Below, one piece after another: positions 1 to 10,200 of a stretch of 64,000 nt of DNA. Location: contig OY969623.1 of assembly GCA_963701675.1 (NCBI GenBank), forward strand, positions 8,494,001 to 8,558,000, read 5' to 3'. Under the pieces are notes generated by a model that was not told the DNA's origin, searched no databases, and was given only the letters and a program-made list of their open reading frames with translations. The translations under genes and the position numbers were made by a program. Position 1 is the stretch's first letter, and each line of letters opens with the position of its first letter. The DNA comes from G963701675 sp963701675. GTDB taxonomy: Bacteria > Planctomycetota > Planctomycetia > Gemmatales > Gemmataceae.

Positions 1-2
1 CA

Positions 3-1259
3 GGTGATGCGTTGATTGGCGGGATCCTGATGGGTGTGGGAATCGGAATGGAGTTCCTGCTGGCGCGACCCGACGCTCCGCAGCTGGACATCCATGTTCG
101 TAGGCAGTCTGAGGTTGAAACTGAAAGTGTAGCGGCGGTGGAGATTCAACTCGTAGAGCCGATAAATCCAATGACGGCGCCGATCGCGGGGGTTGCCGGG
201 GAAAATCAGCCGACGACGCCGACCAATGCACCAACCGTTCTAACCCCGGCCCTGTTTGAGCCGGACGCGGAAAACAAGCACGTGGTCGAAGCCGCCGCGC
301 CGCCCCTCGATAGCCACGAGCATAGCCATCACGCACATACGTCGGAATCACACTTGCACGCAACGCTCCCTAATGATGGCCATGTTCACTCGCACGGTGA
401 TCATTCACATCCCGGGGATTCCGATGTCCGCGGTGGTGGACTTCGTGCTGGTCCAATTGACCTTGCCGTGACGCAGTTAAATAGCATGACCAAGGTGGCC
501 ACGATCGGCGGCATAGTCGGCATCAGCTTCGGGACCGTTTCACAAAACGTCGGTTCGGATCCTATTCCCTGGCTTTTTACGGTTAAGGAGACGGCCACGA
601 CTCCGTGGGTGCAGCAAAATGGGCTTAGCTGGGGCCATGCACATGACGCCATCCTGGCGCCTCCCATTCCTCAGCAAAACACGAAATACAATAATTACTA
701 CGGGCAGCATCCTCATGTACAACTCTTCTTATTCTCGCAACCACCAGGGAATACCGGCCTGAATAACCTCAGACTACTTGGGAAATCTGACTTGAAGCAC
801 GGTTTCAAGACCACGGACAGTGCCGACGAGCATGGGCATCACTTCTTGCATCCCGGCAACACGGACCCCTACAGCGCTACGCTCAACAAGAGTCGCAGCT
901 GGTATGGGCCTATTTCGGAGATTGATCCGGTAACCTTTGTGAATGGGGGCCACAATCATTTCGGATTTCTCAACGGGGACGGCCATTATGAGCGAAATCA
1001 CGGTGAGGCGCCCAACGTTCCCGGTGACACCGAAGCACCGCCGAATCACGCCAACATCATCGAACATCTGCTCCAAGTTCCGGCCGCCAGCATCGACCCG
1101 ACCAAGATCCGTCCGGGCACCAAGCTGTTTGCGGCAGCCTCCTATTTCATCGTCGATGACGGCAATCTATTGAATAACACGCGTTATCGAGAAGTTAGCC
1201 CGACCACGTTCGCCTTCATAGGCGCCCAGCTGCCCGGCCGATTTATTGGGCCGACATAA
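3..1259 (+). CDS. Histidine-rich hypothetical protein (5' end outside window)
   Basis: The frame is open to the left edge, so the gene probably begins upstream; the first usable internal start is a TTG at 12. About 418 codons are visible. Residues roughly 95-135 hold a dense His cluster (HEHSHHAHTSESHLHA and HVHSHGDHSH), and more His-rich patches follow (DEHGHHFLHPGN, NGGHNHFGF). I see no catalytic motif and do not recognise the family. His clusters of this kind can bind Zn, Ni or Cu, but that is inference. The last 60 residues are well conserved in style (KLFAAASYFIVDD), suggesting a folded C-terminal domain. It converges with the glycosyltransferase gene at 1309. Confidence 0.7.
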   Translation, partial: GDALIGGILMGVGIGMEFLLARPDAPQLDIHVRRQSEVETESVAAVEIQLVEPINPMTAPIAGVAGENQPTTPTNAPTVLTPALFEPDAENKHVVEAAAPPLDSHEHSHHAHTSESHLHATLPNDGHVHSHGDHSHPGDSDVRGGGLRAGPIDLAVTQLNSMTKVATIGGIVGISFGTVSQNVGSDPIPWLFTVKETATTPWVQQNGLSWGHAHDAILAPPIPQQNTKYNNYYGQHPHVQLFLFSQPPGNTGLNNLRLLGKSDLKHGFKTTDSADEHGHHFLHPGNTDPYSATLNKSRSWYGPISEIDPVTFVNGGHNHFGFLNGDGHYERNHGEAPNVPGDTEAPPNHANIIEHLLQVPAASIDPTKIRPGTKLFAAASYFIVDDGNLLNNTRYREVSPTTFAFIGAQLPGRFIGPT

Positions 1260-1308
1260 TTGGATTTTGCGGCGTGTTTAGCGGCGGTTCGCAGAGCCGC
1301 GCGGTTGG

Positions 1309-2508
1309 TCAACCCGCGGCGCGAAGCCGCGGCATTTCAGCGGGCGTCGTGCCGGTGATTCGCCGGTACGCCTGCAACGTTTCCTCCGCGCAGCGTTCCC
1401 ACGTAAACGGCCGAGCCACCGAACGGACTCCGGTGCGAAGGTGTTGCCACCAGTCATCGTCTTGAACCACGCGCTGGATCGCGTCACGCCATGCGGCTTC
1501 ATCGGCAGGATCGATCAGGTGGGCTTTTCGTCCCGCCGTTTCGGTGACGGCGCCCGCCGTGGAGGCGAGAACGGCTCCGCCGCATGCCATCATTTCCAAA
1601 GGCGGCAGGCCGAAACCTTCGTACCAGGAAGGATAGAGCAGGGCACGTGCCCCACTGTAGATCGCCGCGACATGCCGATCCTTTGCGTATCCGACATGTA
1701 TCACGTTGCGGTGACGCGCCACATCGTGCAGGTAGCTGGCGACATCCGTCGCGTTCCAGCCCCAGGTTCCGACGAGAAGCAACGGCCAGGCGGAGCGCAC
1801 GTGTGTCGGCAGACTAACGTAGGCACGGAGAAGTGTGAGCACATTTTTCCGCGGCTCGATCGTACCGAGATAGAGCAAGTATCGAGGCGGCAAATCGAGT
1901 TGGCGAAGCACGACCTGTACTTCCTCATCCGGTGTTGGCGCCAAACCAGGTCTAACTCCGCAGTACGTCCGCGTAACCCGCTCCGGAGGAACGCGCAAAT
2001 GCCGGATCACTTCGTTTCGGATGAAGTCCGAGACGACGAGAAAATGCACGTCAGACTGCAGCAGGCGGCGAAAGCGATGTTCGTAGTGCGCGACTCGGTG
2101 CGGTGGGTGCCATTCGGGGTAGAGTTGCACGGAAAGATCGTGAAGTGTCGTGACCGTCGGCAAGTCCGTTTCGAATGGGATGACGTTGGGCTCATGATAG
2201 ATGTCGTATCGGTCCCGGGTGCATGACGCGCGGAAATAACGGCCCAGCGCTGCGTGCGTTCCTTGTCGCAGGCAATCCACCGCCCAGTTGGGGAACGAGG
2301 CGCGGCCGAGGCCGGCTGGCTCATCGCCGCCCCATTGGAAGCGGGCTCGACTGGCCGCTTGATACACGCGTCGAACGGGAGTTGCCGGGAAGGCGTCAAT
2401 CGTGTCGGCCGGCGACAGCGCCCGCATACAGCGCAAGAGCTGGGTGGTGTAATGACCAATACCCGCCTTGCGCGACAGGGCAACTAGTTGATTGACAACG
2501 ACGCGCAT
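1309..2508 (-). CDS. Glycosyltransferase family 4 (GT-B)
   Basis: This 399-residue protein is a retaining GT-B glycosyltransferase. The N-terminal acceptor half opens with the GIGHYTTQLLR segment at about residues 16-26. The C-terminal donor half starts near residue 208 with LLYLGTIEPRKN and carries the E-x7-E type motif EGFGLPPLE at 297-305. It has no membrane segment and should act at the cytoplasmic face, adding a sugar from an NDP donor to a lipid-linked glycan. It is followed in transcription by nothing on this strand inside the window, and preceded 33 bases upstream by phosphomannose isomerase, so a mannose-containing glycan is plausible. The acceptor and exact donor cannot be read from sequence. 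Confidence 0.9.
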   Translation of the reverse strand: MRVVVNQLVALSRKAGIGHYTTQLLRCMRALSPADTIDAFPATPVRRVYQAASRARFQWGGDEPAGLGRASFPNWAVDCLRQGTHAALGRYFRASCTRDRYDIYHEPNVIPFETDLPTVTTLHDLSVQLYPEWHPPHRVAHYEHRFRRLLQSDVHFLVVSDFIRNEVIRHLRVPPERVTRTYCGVRPGLAPTPDEEVQVVLRQLDLPPRYLLYLGTIEPRKNVLTLLRAYVSLPTHVRSAWPLLLVGTWGWNATDVASYLHDVARHRNVIHVGYAKDRHVAAIYSGARALLYPSWYEGFGLPPLEMMACGGAVLASTAGAVTETAGRKAHLIDPADEAAWRDAIQRVVQDDDWWQHLRTGVRSVARPFTWERCAEETLQAYRRITGTTPAEMPRLRAAG

Positions 2509-2541
2509 GACATCTCACGCGGTTATGATGAAAAAGCACAA

Positions 2542-3513
2542 CTATGGCATCCGGCAATGAAGCAATTTCAAAGTGGTTTTCGGCTTGCATTCGATTTTGG
2601 GCATCGTCGCGGGCAACAACCACGCCTGTCCGGCGGTAACCGGCTCGCTCCCGGCTTGGCTTACGAAACTCCCCTCGCCGTTTAGAAAGACCGCCACTTG
2701 CATGTTGTCGTTACCGGCGAATTCGGTCGGCGAAACGAACTGCTGATAATTCAAGTAAAAGTAAGGGCAGCGCACCAACGCCGTCGATTGGTTAGCCGTA
2801 GAGGCCTGTTCGGCCGCTGCGAAGCCATCGACGTGCATCGGTTCCACCGGATCAAAGTCCCATCGAATGCTGGCGACCGCTTCGTCGACGTGCAATGGCC
2901 GTGGGCGTCCCCAGTCGAACAGCCGGAAGGTCGTGTCGCTCGTTTGTTGAACTTCGGCCATGAGCACCCCGCCTCCGACGGCATGCACCGTTCCGGCAGG
3001 CAGAAAAAAGCAATCGCCCGGCTTCGGCTGGAAACTGCGTAAGCAGTCGGCCACCGTTCCGGTTCGCAGCGCCTCTCTTAGGACACGCTCGTCGGTTCCC
3101 GGCTTGAGACCCGCATAGATTCGGCTGCCTGGCGCGGCGTCAAGTATGAACCAGGCCTCCGTTTTGCTCCCGTCACTTATTCCTAATCGGCGTCTGGCTA
3201 CATCGTCCGGATGCACTTGCACGGAGAGCCAATCGTTGCAATCAAGAAACTTGACCAACCACGGAAACAGACTGTGGAACGACGCGGCCGATCCGAGGAG
3301 TTGATGTGCATCGCCCTCCATTAGCTCACGCACTGTCCGACCAGCCCGACGACCCGTCGCGACGGTGCTGCAATGTAAGGAATGATCGCTTAGTTCCCAC
3401 GCCTCGCCGTAGGGCCCGTCGGTCGGCAGATGTTTGCCAAGCACTTGCTCCAGCCGTCGGCCGCCCCAAACCATGGGCCGAAGGAAGGAAGTGAATCGCA
3501 GCGGACCGTTCAC
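2542..3513 (-). CDS. manA: Mannose-6-phosphate isomerase, class I
   Basis: It interconverts fructose 6-phosphate and mannose 6-phosphate, feeding GDP-mannose synthesis. Type I cupin signatures are present: VQVHPDD (about residue 98), TEAWFIL, and GTVHAVGGG, followed by AEVQQTSDTTFRLFDWGR; these supply the metal-binding Gln, His, Glu and His. I chose the GTG start at 3513 because GGGGG lies 9 bases upstream and family members begin just before the PLRF segment. An ATG at 3540 would add 9 residues and overlap the end of the exporter ATPase gene. With the GTG start the gap to that gene is 16 bases. It probably forms an operon with the ABC exporter genes. Confidence 0.88.
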   Translation of the reverse strand: MNGPLRFTSFLRPMVWGGRRLEQVLGKHLPTDGPYGEAWELSDHSLHCSTVATGRRAGRTVRELMEGDAHQLLGSAASFHSLFPWLVKFLDCNDWLSVQVHPDDVARRRLGISDGSKTEAWFILDAAPGSRIYAGLKPGTDERVLREALRTGTVADCLRSFQPKPGDCFFLPAGTVHAVGGGVLMAEVQQTSDTTFRLFDWGRPRPLHVDEAVASIRWDFDPVEPMHVDGFAAAEQASTANQSTALVRCPYFYLNYQQFVSPTEFAGNDNMQVAVFLNGEGSFVSQAGSEPVTAGQAWLLPATMPKIECKPKTTLKLLHCRMP

Positions 3514-3529
3514 CGTTGCGTTCCCCCGT

Positions 3530-4288
3530 TCATGCCGCATGTGCAGAGCCGCCGCGAACGTGCTTCGTGTACGCCGCGATGACTTCCTTCATCGGTCCGA
3601 CCCGGCGGACATTGCCGTGGTCTAGCCAGACGCCCTTCTCACAAAGCTCGGCAAGCGAATCGAGGTCGTGGCTGACCATCACGATCAACTCGGCTTTGCC
3701 GATCATTTCCCGAATCCGATGCCGCGCCTTGTCTTGAAATGCCATGTCGCCGACGCTGAGGACCTCGTCAACCAAGAGAATCTCCGGTTCAATGGACGTG
3801 GCGATAGAGAACGCAAGCCGGACCATCATGCCTGCGGAATAGTAGCGCACGGGCATGTTGAGAAAATCGCCCAGTTCGCTGAAGTCGGCGATCGGCTGCA
3901 TCTTGGCCCGCACGGTTCGCGGTGTCTCCCCCTGGAGGAACCCGCGGTAGTAGATATTCTCCCAACCGGTCGCATCGGTTTCAAATCCCAGGGCAATGTC
4001 GAAGAGGGAACTAATCCGGCCCTCGACGGTACGACGTCCAGTCGTGGGCGGGTATATCCCGGCCAGGAGTTTCAGGAGCGTACTTTTGCCGGCGCCGTTG
4101 TGACCGATGATGCCGAGCCGATCGCCGGCCTTGATTTCCAAGTTCACGTTCTGAAGCGCGCGCACCTCAATGAGCGGGTTTATGGACCGGCGAAACATCC
4201 GGCGGACCAGAAACTCCTTTAGGGTGATCCGGCCCTGCTTTCGGATGCGAAACGTAAGACTGACGTCTTCCAGTTCGATTCGTGCCAT
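3530..4288 (-). CDS. Polysaccharide ABC exporter, ATP-binding subunit (Wzt/TagH-like)
   Basis: This is the ATPase of an ABC-2 exporter that moves a lipid-linked polysaccharide across the inner membrane. It has Walker A GHNGAGKST (62-70), the variant signature YSAGMMVRLAF (about 150-160) typical of the polysaccharide-export subfamily, and Walker B ILLVDE (170-175). At 252 residues it lacks the C-terminal carbohydrate-binding domain found in some Wzt proteins, so export probably does not need a modified glycan end. A longer open frame reaches 4636, but it reads through the permease gene and the family start fits MARIEL at 4288. It lies 26 bases downstream of its permease. Confidence 0.9.
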   Translation of the reverse strand: MARIELEDVSLTFRIRKQGRITLKEFLVRRMFRRSINPLIEVRALQNVNLEIKAGDRLGIIGHNGAGKSTLLKLLAGIYPPTTGRRTVEGRISSLFDIALGFETDATGWENIYYRGFLQGETPRTVRAKMQPIADFSELGDFLNMPVRYYSAGMMVRLAFSIATSIEPEILLVDEVLSVGDMAFQDKARHRIREMIGKAELIVMVSHDLDSLAELCEKGVWLDHGNVRRVGPMKEVIAAYTKHVRGGSAHAA

Positions 4289-4314
4289 CGAGCTATTTGT
4301 ACCCCGAGGTCTGA

Positions 4315-5097
4315 TTACATGTAAAAGATCAATCGACGTTGCCACCGCACCAAAACTCCAACGGCGGCGCCGGCAGTAACGAGCACCACCAAACACGCGG
4401 TGACGTAAGTCTCGGTGGATGGAAGCTGGCCATGTAAAAGCGGTTCGCGGAACATTCGCAAGAACGCCACCAAGGGATTGAAACTCAGAAGCCAACCAAG
4501 GTGGTTCCGTTCGAGAACCGATTCCATGTAGATAATGGGCGTCGTGTAAAACAGTAGTTGAAAGCCGACCTCTGCCAGATGTTGTGTGTCTTGGAAGAAG
4601 ACGTTGGCAAAGCCGGCCAGCAATGCAAGCGACCATGCAAACAGGAACAAGAGTGCGATTGCCGGCAGGAGAGATATAAGTGCCGGCACATTACCGAACC
4701 CGTGGAGATACCAGGTCAGGACGACAACGACACAAAGGGCCAGCAAGAAATGCACCAGCCCGCCGAGCGCCGTTCGGAGCGGATAAATCGCCATCGGGGC
4801 TGGGTATTGCCGGATGTACGATTCTCCCATGTGGAAGCACTGGCATCCGGTCAGCGTTGCCGTAAACACGTAGTTCCAGCAGGCCAGGCCCGCCATCAGG
4901 AAAGGTCCGTATTCTCTTACGTCAACATTTAGGAGCTTGTGAAAGACGGTGCACAGGATGATCGTCATCAGGATGGGATTCAGCAGCGACCACCCCATGC
5001 CGAGCAAGGAACGGCGATAACGGGTGCGGAGGTCCATTTTGACCAGCGAAAGCCAGAAGTAACGGCATCGCCAAACGGCCCGCAGGTAATCGCCCAT
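4315..5097 (-). CDS. Polysaccharide ABC exporter, permease (Wzm/TagG-like)
   Basis: A 260-residue ABC-2 family membrane protein. The N-terminal segment FWLSLVKMDLRTRYRRSLLG is the amphipathic region typical of Wzm and TagG, and about six hydrophobic membrane segments follow. AAGGAGG sits about 9 bases before the ATG, supporting the start. It is the first gene of the leftward run permease, ATPase, manA, GT4. It should pair with the 3530-4288 ATPase to export an O-antigen-like or teichoic-acid-like glycan. The divergent 251-base gap to the dehydratase gene at 5349 should contain both promoters. Confidence 0.88.
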   Translation of the reverse strand: MGDYLRAVWRCRYFWLSLVKMDLRTRYRRSLLGMGWSLLNPILMTIILCTVFHKLLNVDVREYGPFLMAGLACWNYVFTATLTGCQCFHMGESYIRQYPAPMAIYPLRTALGGLVHFLLALCVVVVLTWYLHGFGNVPALISLLPAIALLFLFAWSLALLAGFANVFFQDTQHLAEVGFQLLFYTTPIIYMESVLERNHLGWLLSFNPLVAFLRMFREPLLHGQLPSTETYVTACLVVLVTAGAAVGVLVRWQRRLIFYM

Positions 5098-5348
5098 CCC
5101 CCGGTTTCCTCCTTGAACGAGTCACGCCGCGCACCACGAGCACCCGGCGCAGACTGTGACCTCCGGCCGGAATACCCCGTAACATAGGGCCGGGAAAAAA
5201 GCAAGCGGAGGACGATTTCAATAGTGTCTCTCTCCGCTTCGTTCGCGGCTCGGACTGAATACTGAACCCGTTTGACGCTGCTCTATACTGACGGTACAAC
5301 ACACAAGGGCTTGCCCATTCAGATTCGCACCGTGTTTCGAGGGTCTTC

Positions 5349-6368
5349 ATGCATCATGTCGTCGTCACCGGCGGTTGTGGCTTCATTGGCAGCAACTTTA
5401 TTCGTTACGTATTGGAGATTGATCCCGACGTCCGGATTACCAACATCGACTCGTTGACATACGCCGGCAACCTGGCCAACCTGGCTGACCTTGCCAACCA
5501 CGCTCGTTACCGATTCGTGCGAACCGACATCACGGACCGTGATGCGGTGCGGCAGACGGTGATCAGCGGCGTGGACGGAGTGATCAATTTTGCGGCCGAA
5601 AGCCATGTCGACCGCAGTATTCATGACTCCGGCCCTTTCGTGCGGACCAACGTGTTGGGCACACAGATTCTTCTCGATGCCGCCCGAGAAGCGAAAGTGT
5701 CGCGTTATCTTCAGGTGTCGACGGATGAAGTGTACGGCAGCCTCGGCGACACGGGTTATTTCACCGAAGATACGCCACTGGCGCCCAATAGCCCGTATTC
5801 GGCGAGCAAGGCGGCGGCCGATTTGCTGGTTCGCAGTTATGTGCACACGCTGCATCTTCCGGCCGTAATTACCCGCTGCTCAAATAACTACGGCCCGTAT
5901 CAGTTTCCGGAAAAGTTGTTGCCGTTGTTCATCACCAACTTGATGAGGAATGAGCCGATTCCTGTATACGGCGATGGGCTGAATGTGCGCGATTGGATTC
6001 ATGTGCGTGATCACTGCTCGGCCATTTACGACGCCTATCGCAAAGGCCGGGAAGGCGAAGTTTATAACATCGGCGGTCGCTGCGAGAAAACCAACCTGGA
6101 GCTTACCCACACCTTACTCGATGTAATGGGTAAGCCCCGATCGCTCATCCGCTACGTCAAAGACCGGCCGGGACACGACCGCCGCTACGCCATCGACAAC
6201 AGCAAGGCCGAGCGTGAACTCGGTTGGCGTCCACAAGTCTCGTTCGAACAGGGACTCCGAGACACCGTGCGCTGGTATCAGGAACAGACGGATTGGATCC
6301 AGAACATCCGAAGCGGCGAGTATTTGAAGTACTATCAGAAACAGTACGGGAACTTCGCATCGGCCTGA
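5349..6368 (+). CDS. rfbB: dTDP-glucose 4,6-dehydratase
   Basis: It converts dTDP-glucose to dTDP-4-keto-6-deoxyglucose, the first committed step to dTDP-rhamnose and related sugars. The 339-residue extended short-chain dehydrogenase has the NAD-binding motif GGCGFIG at 8-14, the catalytic STDEVYG at about 124-130 (Thr, Asp, Glu of this enzyme) and YSASK at 150-154. It is followed 94 bases later by a nucleotidyltransferase, the enzyme that normally makes its substrate. RmlC and RmlD partners are not in this window, so the final sugar is not fixed. Rhamnose is favoured by the RgpF-like and WsaF-like genes nearby. Confidence 0.95.
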   Translation: MHHVVVTGGCGFIGSNFIRYVLEIDPDVRITNIDSLTYAGNLANLADLANHARYRFVRTDITDRDAVRQTVISGVDGVINFAAESHVDRSIHDSGPFVRTNVLGTQILLDAAREAKVSRYLQVSTDEVYGSLGDTGYFTEDTPLAPNSPYSASKAAADLLVRSYVHTLHLPAVITRCSNNYGPYQFPEKLLPLFITNLMRNEPIPVYGDGLNVRDWIHVRDHCSAIYDAYRKGREGEVYNIGGRCEKTNLELTHTLLDVMGKPRSLIRYVKDRPGHDRRYAIDNSKAERELGWRPQVSFEQGLRDTVRWYQEQTDWIQNIRSGEYLKYYQKQYGNFASA

Positions 6369-6462
6369 TTGGGGATGCGAGATTTCGGGAACCTTGTTAA
6401 GATTTCGGGCCGGGGGAAGCCCCGCGATTTGACTCCTTCGACAGACAACCCAGGGCGACCAA

Positions 6463-7191
6463 ATGAAGCTGCGAGGTATTATTCTGGCGGGCGGCAAGGG
6501 CACTCGGCTCGGTGAACTGACCAAAATCACCAACAAGCACCTGCTCCCCATCGGGCCGTATCCGATGATCTACTACCCGCTCAAGAAAATGACCGGCGCC
6601 GGCATAGGGGAGATCATGTTAGTTTCGGGCACGGAACACATGGGTGACTTTGTTGAGTTGCTCGGTTCCGGCCGCGAACACGGATGCCAGGTGACCTACC
6701 GCGTCCAGGACGAGGCCGGCGGCATCGCCCAGGCGCTGGGATTGGCCGAACTCTTTTGCACCGGCGCCCGTTGTGCGGTGATTCTGGGTGACAACATCTT
6801 CCAAGACCCACTAGGGCCGATGCTCGCCGAGGCGAACCGTCATCCCGATTGGGCCTGGGTCGCCGTCAAGCGCGTGCACGATCCGCAGCGCTACGGTGTA
6901 GCCGAGATGAAGGATAAGCGGATTGTCAGCATCGAGGAGAAGCCGAAACAACCGAAGAGCGATTACGCCGTTGCCGGCATCTACATCTATCCGGCCGATG
7001 TGTTTGACGTCGTCAAGACATTGAAGCCTAGCCGCCGCGGTGAGCTCGAAATCACCGACGTCAACCGCCACTATCTCGAGCGCGACCGGCTTGGCTATTC
7101 GGTGCTCGAGGGGTTTTGGACGGACGCCGGCACGCTTGATTCACTCGAGCATGCCAATCAACTGGTTCGCGAGGCCGAGCCGAAGTTCTGA
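6463..7191 (+). CDS. Sugar-1-phosphate nucleotidyltransferase (RfbA-like, short form)
   Basis: This 242-residue protein has the nucleotidyltransferase signature LAGGKGTRLGELT near residues 8-20, then VILGDNIF (metal-binding Asp), VEEKP-like SIEEKPKQPKSDYAVAGIY and the closing FWTDAGTLDSL. These are hallmarks of glucose-1-phosphate thymidylyltransferases, which make dTDP-glucose from dTTP and glucose 1-phosphate. It is shorter than the classical roughly 290-residue RmlA because it lacks the C-terminal extension, so tetramer contacts and dTDP-rhamnose feedback may differ. The position next to rfbB supports dTDP-glucose as product. Confidence 0.88.
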   Translation: MKLRGIILAGGKGTRLGELTKITNKHLLPIGPYPMIYYPLKKMTGAGIGEIMLVSGTEHMGDFVELLGSGREHGCQVTYRVQDEAGGIAQALGLAELFCTGARCAVILGDNIFQDPLGPMLAEANRHPDWAWVAVKRVHDPQRYGVAEMKDKRIVSIEEKPKQPKSDYAVAGIYIYPADVFDVVKTLKPSRRGELEITDVNRHYLERDRLGYSVLEGFWTDAGTLDSLEHANQLVREAEPKF

Positions 7192-7245
7192 GCACAAAGC
7201 CCATCCCACGGATTGGTGGATGGTGTCATTGCGGGGGCACGCAGG

Positions 7246-10200
7246 ATGCGGCATTTCAATCCCCTTCAATATCCCTTATGCCTTGCCTTTCCGGGACGGC
7301 TGGCGCCGTCGCAGTGGGCCGAACATGTGCCCTTCGCGATGTACCTCATTGAAGCACTTCGGCCGTCATGCCTCGTCGAATTAGGAACGCACAATGGGGT
7401 TTCCTATTGCGGCTTTTGCCAGGCGATTCGGTCCGCTAGGGTTGGTGCACGCGCCTATGCCGTCGACACATGGACCGGTGACGAACACTCCGGCGTCTAT
7501 GGAAGCGGCGTTCTGGACGATCTCAAACGCCATCACGATCCGCTCTACGGCGATTTCTCTCGCCTCATTCAAGCGAAATTCGACGACGTCCTTCCGAGCT
7601 TCGCAGACGGATCGATCGATCTATTGCACATCGACGGCTTCCACACGTACGAGGCGGTCCGGCACGATTTCGACACCTGGTTTTCGAAGGTCGCGGACAA
7701 CGGAGTCGTGCTTCTTCATGACATCAACGTTCGCGAAGGCAACTTCGGCGCGTGGCGCGTATGGGAGGAGATCAAGGATCGACTCCCCTCATTCGCCTTT
7801 TCCCACCAGCATGGCTTGGGTGTTTTGGTCAAAGGCGGCGCATTCCCTGAGGCGTTGCAACACTTTGCCGGCAATGGCGAAGAGACCGCATTAGTGCACG
7901 ATTTCTTTGCACAACTGGGACGGCGAATCAGCAGTCGGATCGAAAAAGACCAGGCGGTGCAAGAACTCACCACCCTGGTGCGCAACAAAGAGCGCGAAAT
8001 CCTTGATAACTGGGACAAGCGCGATCAGGAGATTCATCAACTTTGGATACTCCGCGAGCAAGAGAACCAACTCCTTTGGTCGCAACTGGCCAACAAGGAT
8101 CAAGAAATCGAACAGCTTCGAGCCCGCGTGTCGGCATCGGAGGTCGCGACGACTGCTCCAGAGTCCGGTTCGTCAGGGACGATAAGAAACATTCTCTCAC
8201 GAGTCCAAGACCGGGCGCTCAGGGCCTATCAGGTCTGGCAAGAACAAGGCTTCGGCGTCGTGCTCCGAAAGGTAGCTCGTCGCCTTTTGCCTTGGACTTC
8301 CGCATCCGTTAACACTGCAAGCGATCTGCAAGTTTTCATCGACAACCTACCAAGCGTCGTTCGCGTCGGAAAAGGAACTGCGCTTGTACTCCACGGCGCT
8401 TGTTACCATCCCATTGAGCGGATCAAGCGGTTGGAAGTCGTTGCCAACGGTGTGGGGGTGCCTGCCAAGCTCAGCCATCTCTATCGTCCCGACGTATTCC
8501 AGGCGGAGCATCCGCAGCACGACCCGCAAGGTCGCAGCCTGGCGAGCGGCTTTTGTGCACTGGTGCCAATCCAATCGGATGCGACGTCGCTCGTCGTGTC
8601 GATGCGGGCGTCTACGGCTACCGGCGCCATACACACCAAAACGGGCGCCACGGCCGAAGTGTCGACGGCCTCAGCAAATTCGGCACCCGGCCCAACGCCG
8701 CGAATCGCCGTGTGCATGACGACATACAATCCGGCGATGGAGTTGTTCGAACGACAAATCCAGTCCATCAAGGATCAATCCATTAACGATTGGGTCTGTT
8801 ACATATCGGACGATTGCTCGCGCCCAGAGATTTTCGAACAGATCCTTCGAACCGTCGGCGCCGATCCGCGTTTCCACGTCCGCCAAAACCAAACTTGCCT
8901 TGGGTTTTACCGGAACTTCGAAGCCGTTATGGAAATGGTTCCGAGCGAAGTTGAGTTCATTGCGCTTTCCGACCACGACGATTATTGGCACCCGACGAAG
9001 CTCGCCTCGCTCCATGCCGAATTTGACGATGAGACGACCCTGGTCTACAGCGACATGCGCATCGTGGATAAGCGGGGTGAAGCACAGGCCGAAACCTACT
9101 GGATTCGCCGTCAAAACAACTACGGCTCGCTCACTTCGCTGTTGATGGCGAACACGATTACGGGCGCCGCATCGATGTTCCGTCGCGGCCTGCTCGACTA
9201 CTTGCTGCCGTTTCCCGAACCGGTTGGCGGCGCCTTTCACGATCACTGGTTAGGCTGCATGGCATTGTCGCTCGGCCGGATCAAATACGTTGATCGTCCA
9301 CTTTACGATTACGTGCAACATGCCAACAATGTTCTTGGCTTTCAGCAGCAGCCGCGCCCAATCGGAGTGCAAACCATCGCACGAATGCTGAAATCATTGT
9401 CTCCGTTTCGAACTCGAGCACGGCTGAAAGAGTGGCTCGTTCGTGCCAAAGCGATCTACATGAATGATGTACTGCGGATCGAACAAATCGCCACGACGAT
9501 CCTGCTCCGCGGTGGTGAGAACATAACGCCGGCCAAACGGACGTGTCTTGAGCGGATTGCCCGCCTCGACGCCTCGCTTCGTAGTTTCCCCTGGCTCATG
9601 ATGCGCAGCATTCTCGGTTTTCGTCGTCGCAGCGTCACGATGGGTGCAGAGAACGGATTGCTGCGCGCTCTGTTGTGGAAGTGGAGCATGGGCATCGTGG
9701 GCAAGCTCCGTACACGACGTCTCGGGCGGCCGGTGTCCGATGTGCCTGCTTCTCCGGCGTCGGTTGCGGATGCCTTTGCAACCGCGCTTGAGCGAGTAGA
9801 CACGATCGAACAGAAGGTGGTGCCGTTGCACGTTCGGGTTGAGCCAAATGCACACAAACGCGTCAACTTGCTGATTCCGACGATCGATTTCAATTACGTC
9901 TTCGGCGGGTACATTACGAAATTTCACCTGGCACGACGTCTGGCCGCGGATGGACACCGCGTCCGTATTGTGCTCGTTGACTATTCCGAATACTGCCCGG
10001 ACCGTTGGCGGCGACAACTGCAAGCCTACCCGGGTTTGGAAAAACTGCTCGATTGCGTCGAAATCGTTTGCGGGTTTGACCGTTCCCGGGCCCTCGCGTG
10101 TCACCCTACCGATACCTTCATAGCCACGACGTGGTGGACTGCTCATATCGCCCATCATGCCATGCGCGACCTCGGCAGGACGCACTTCGTTTATCTCATC

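Noticed and set aside
1281..1332. GC-rich inverted repeats near the first convergent gene pair
   Set aside because: The stems are short (5-7 bp), one lies in the glycosyltransferase coding end, and no T tract follows, so no terminator is called.
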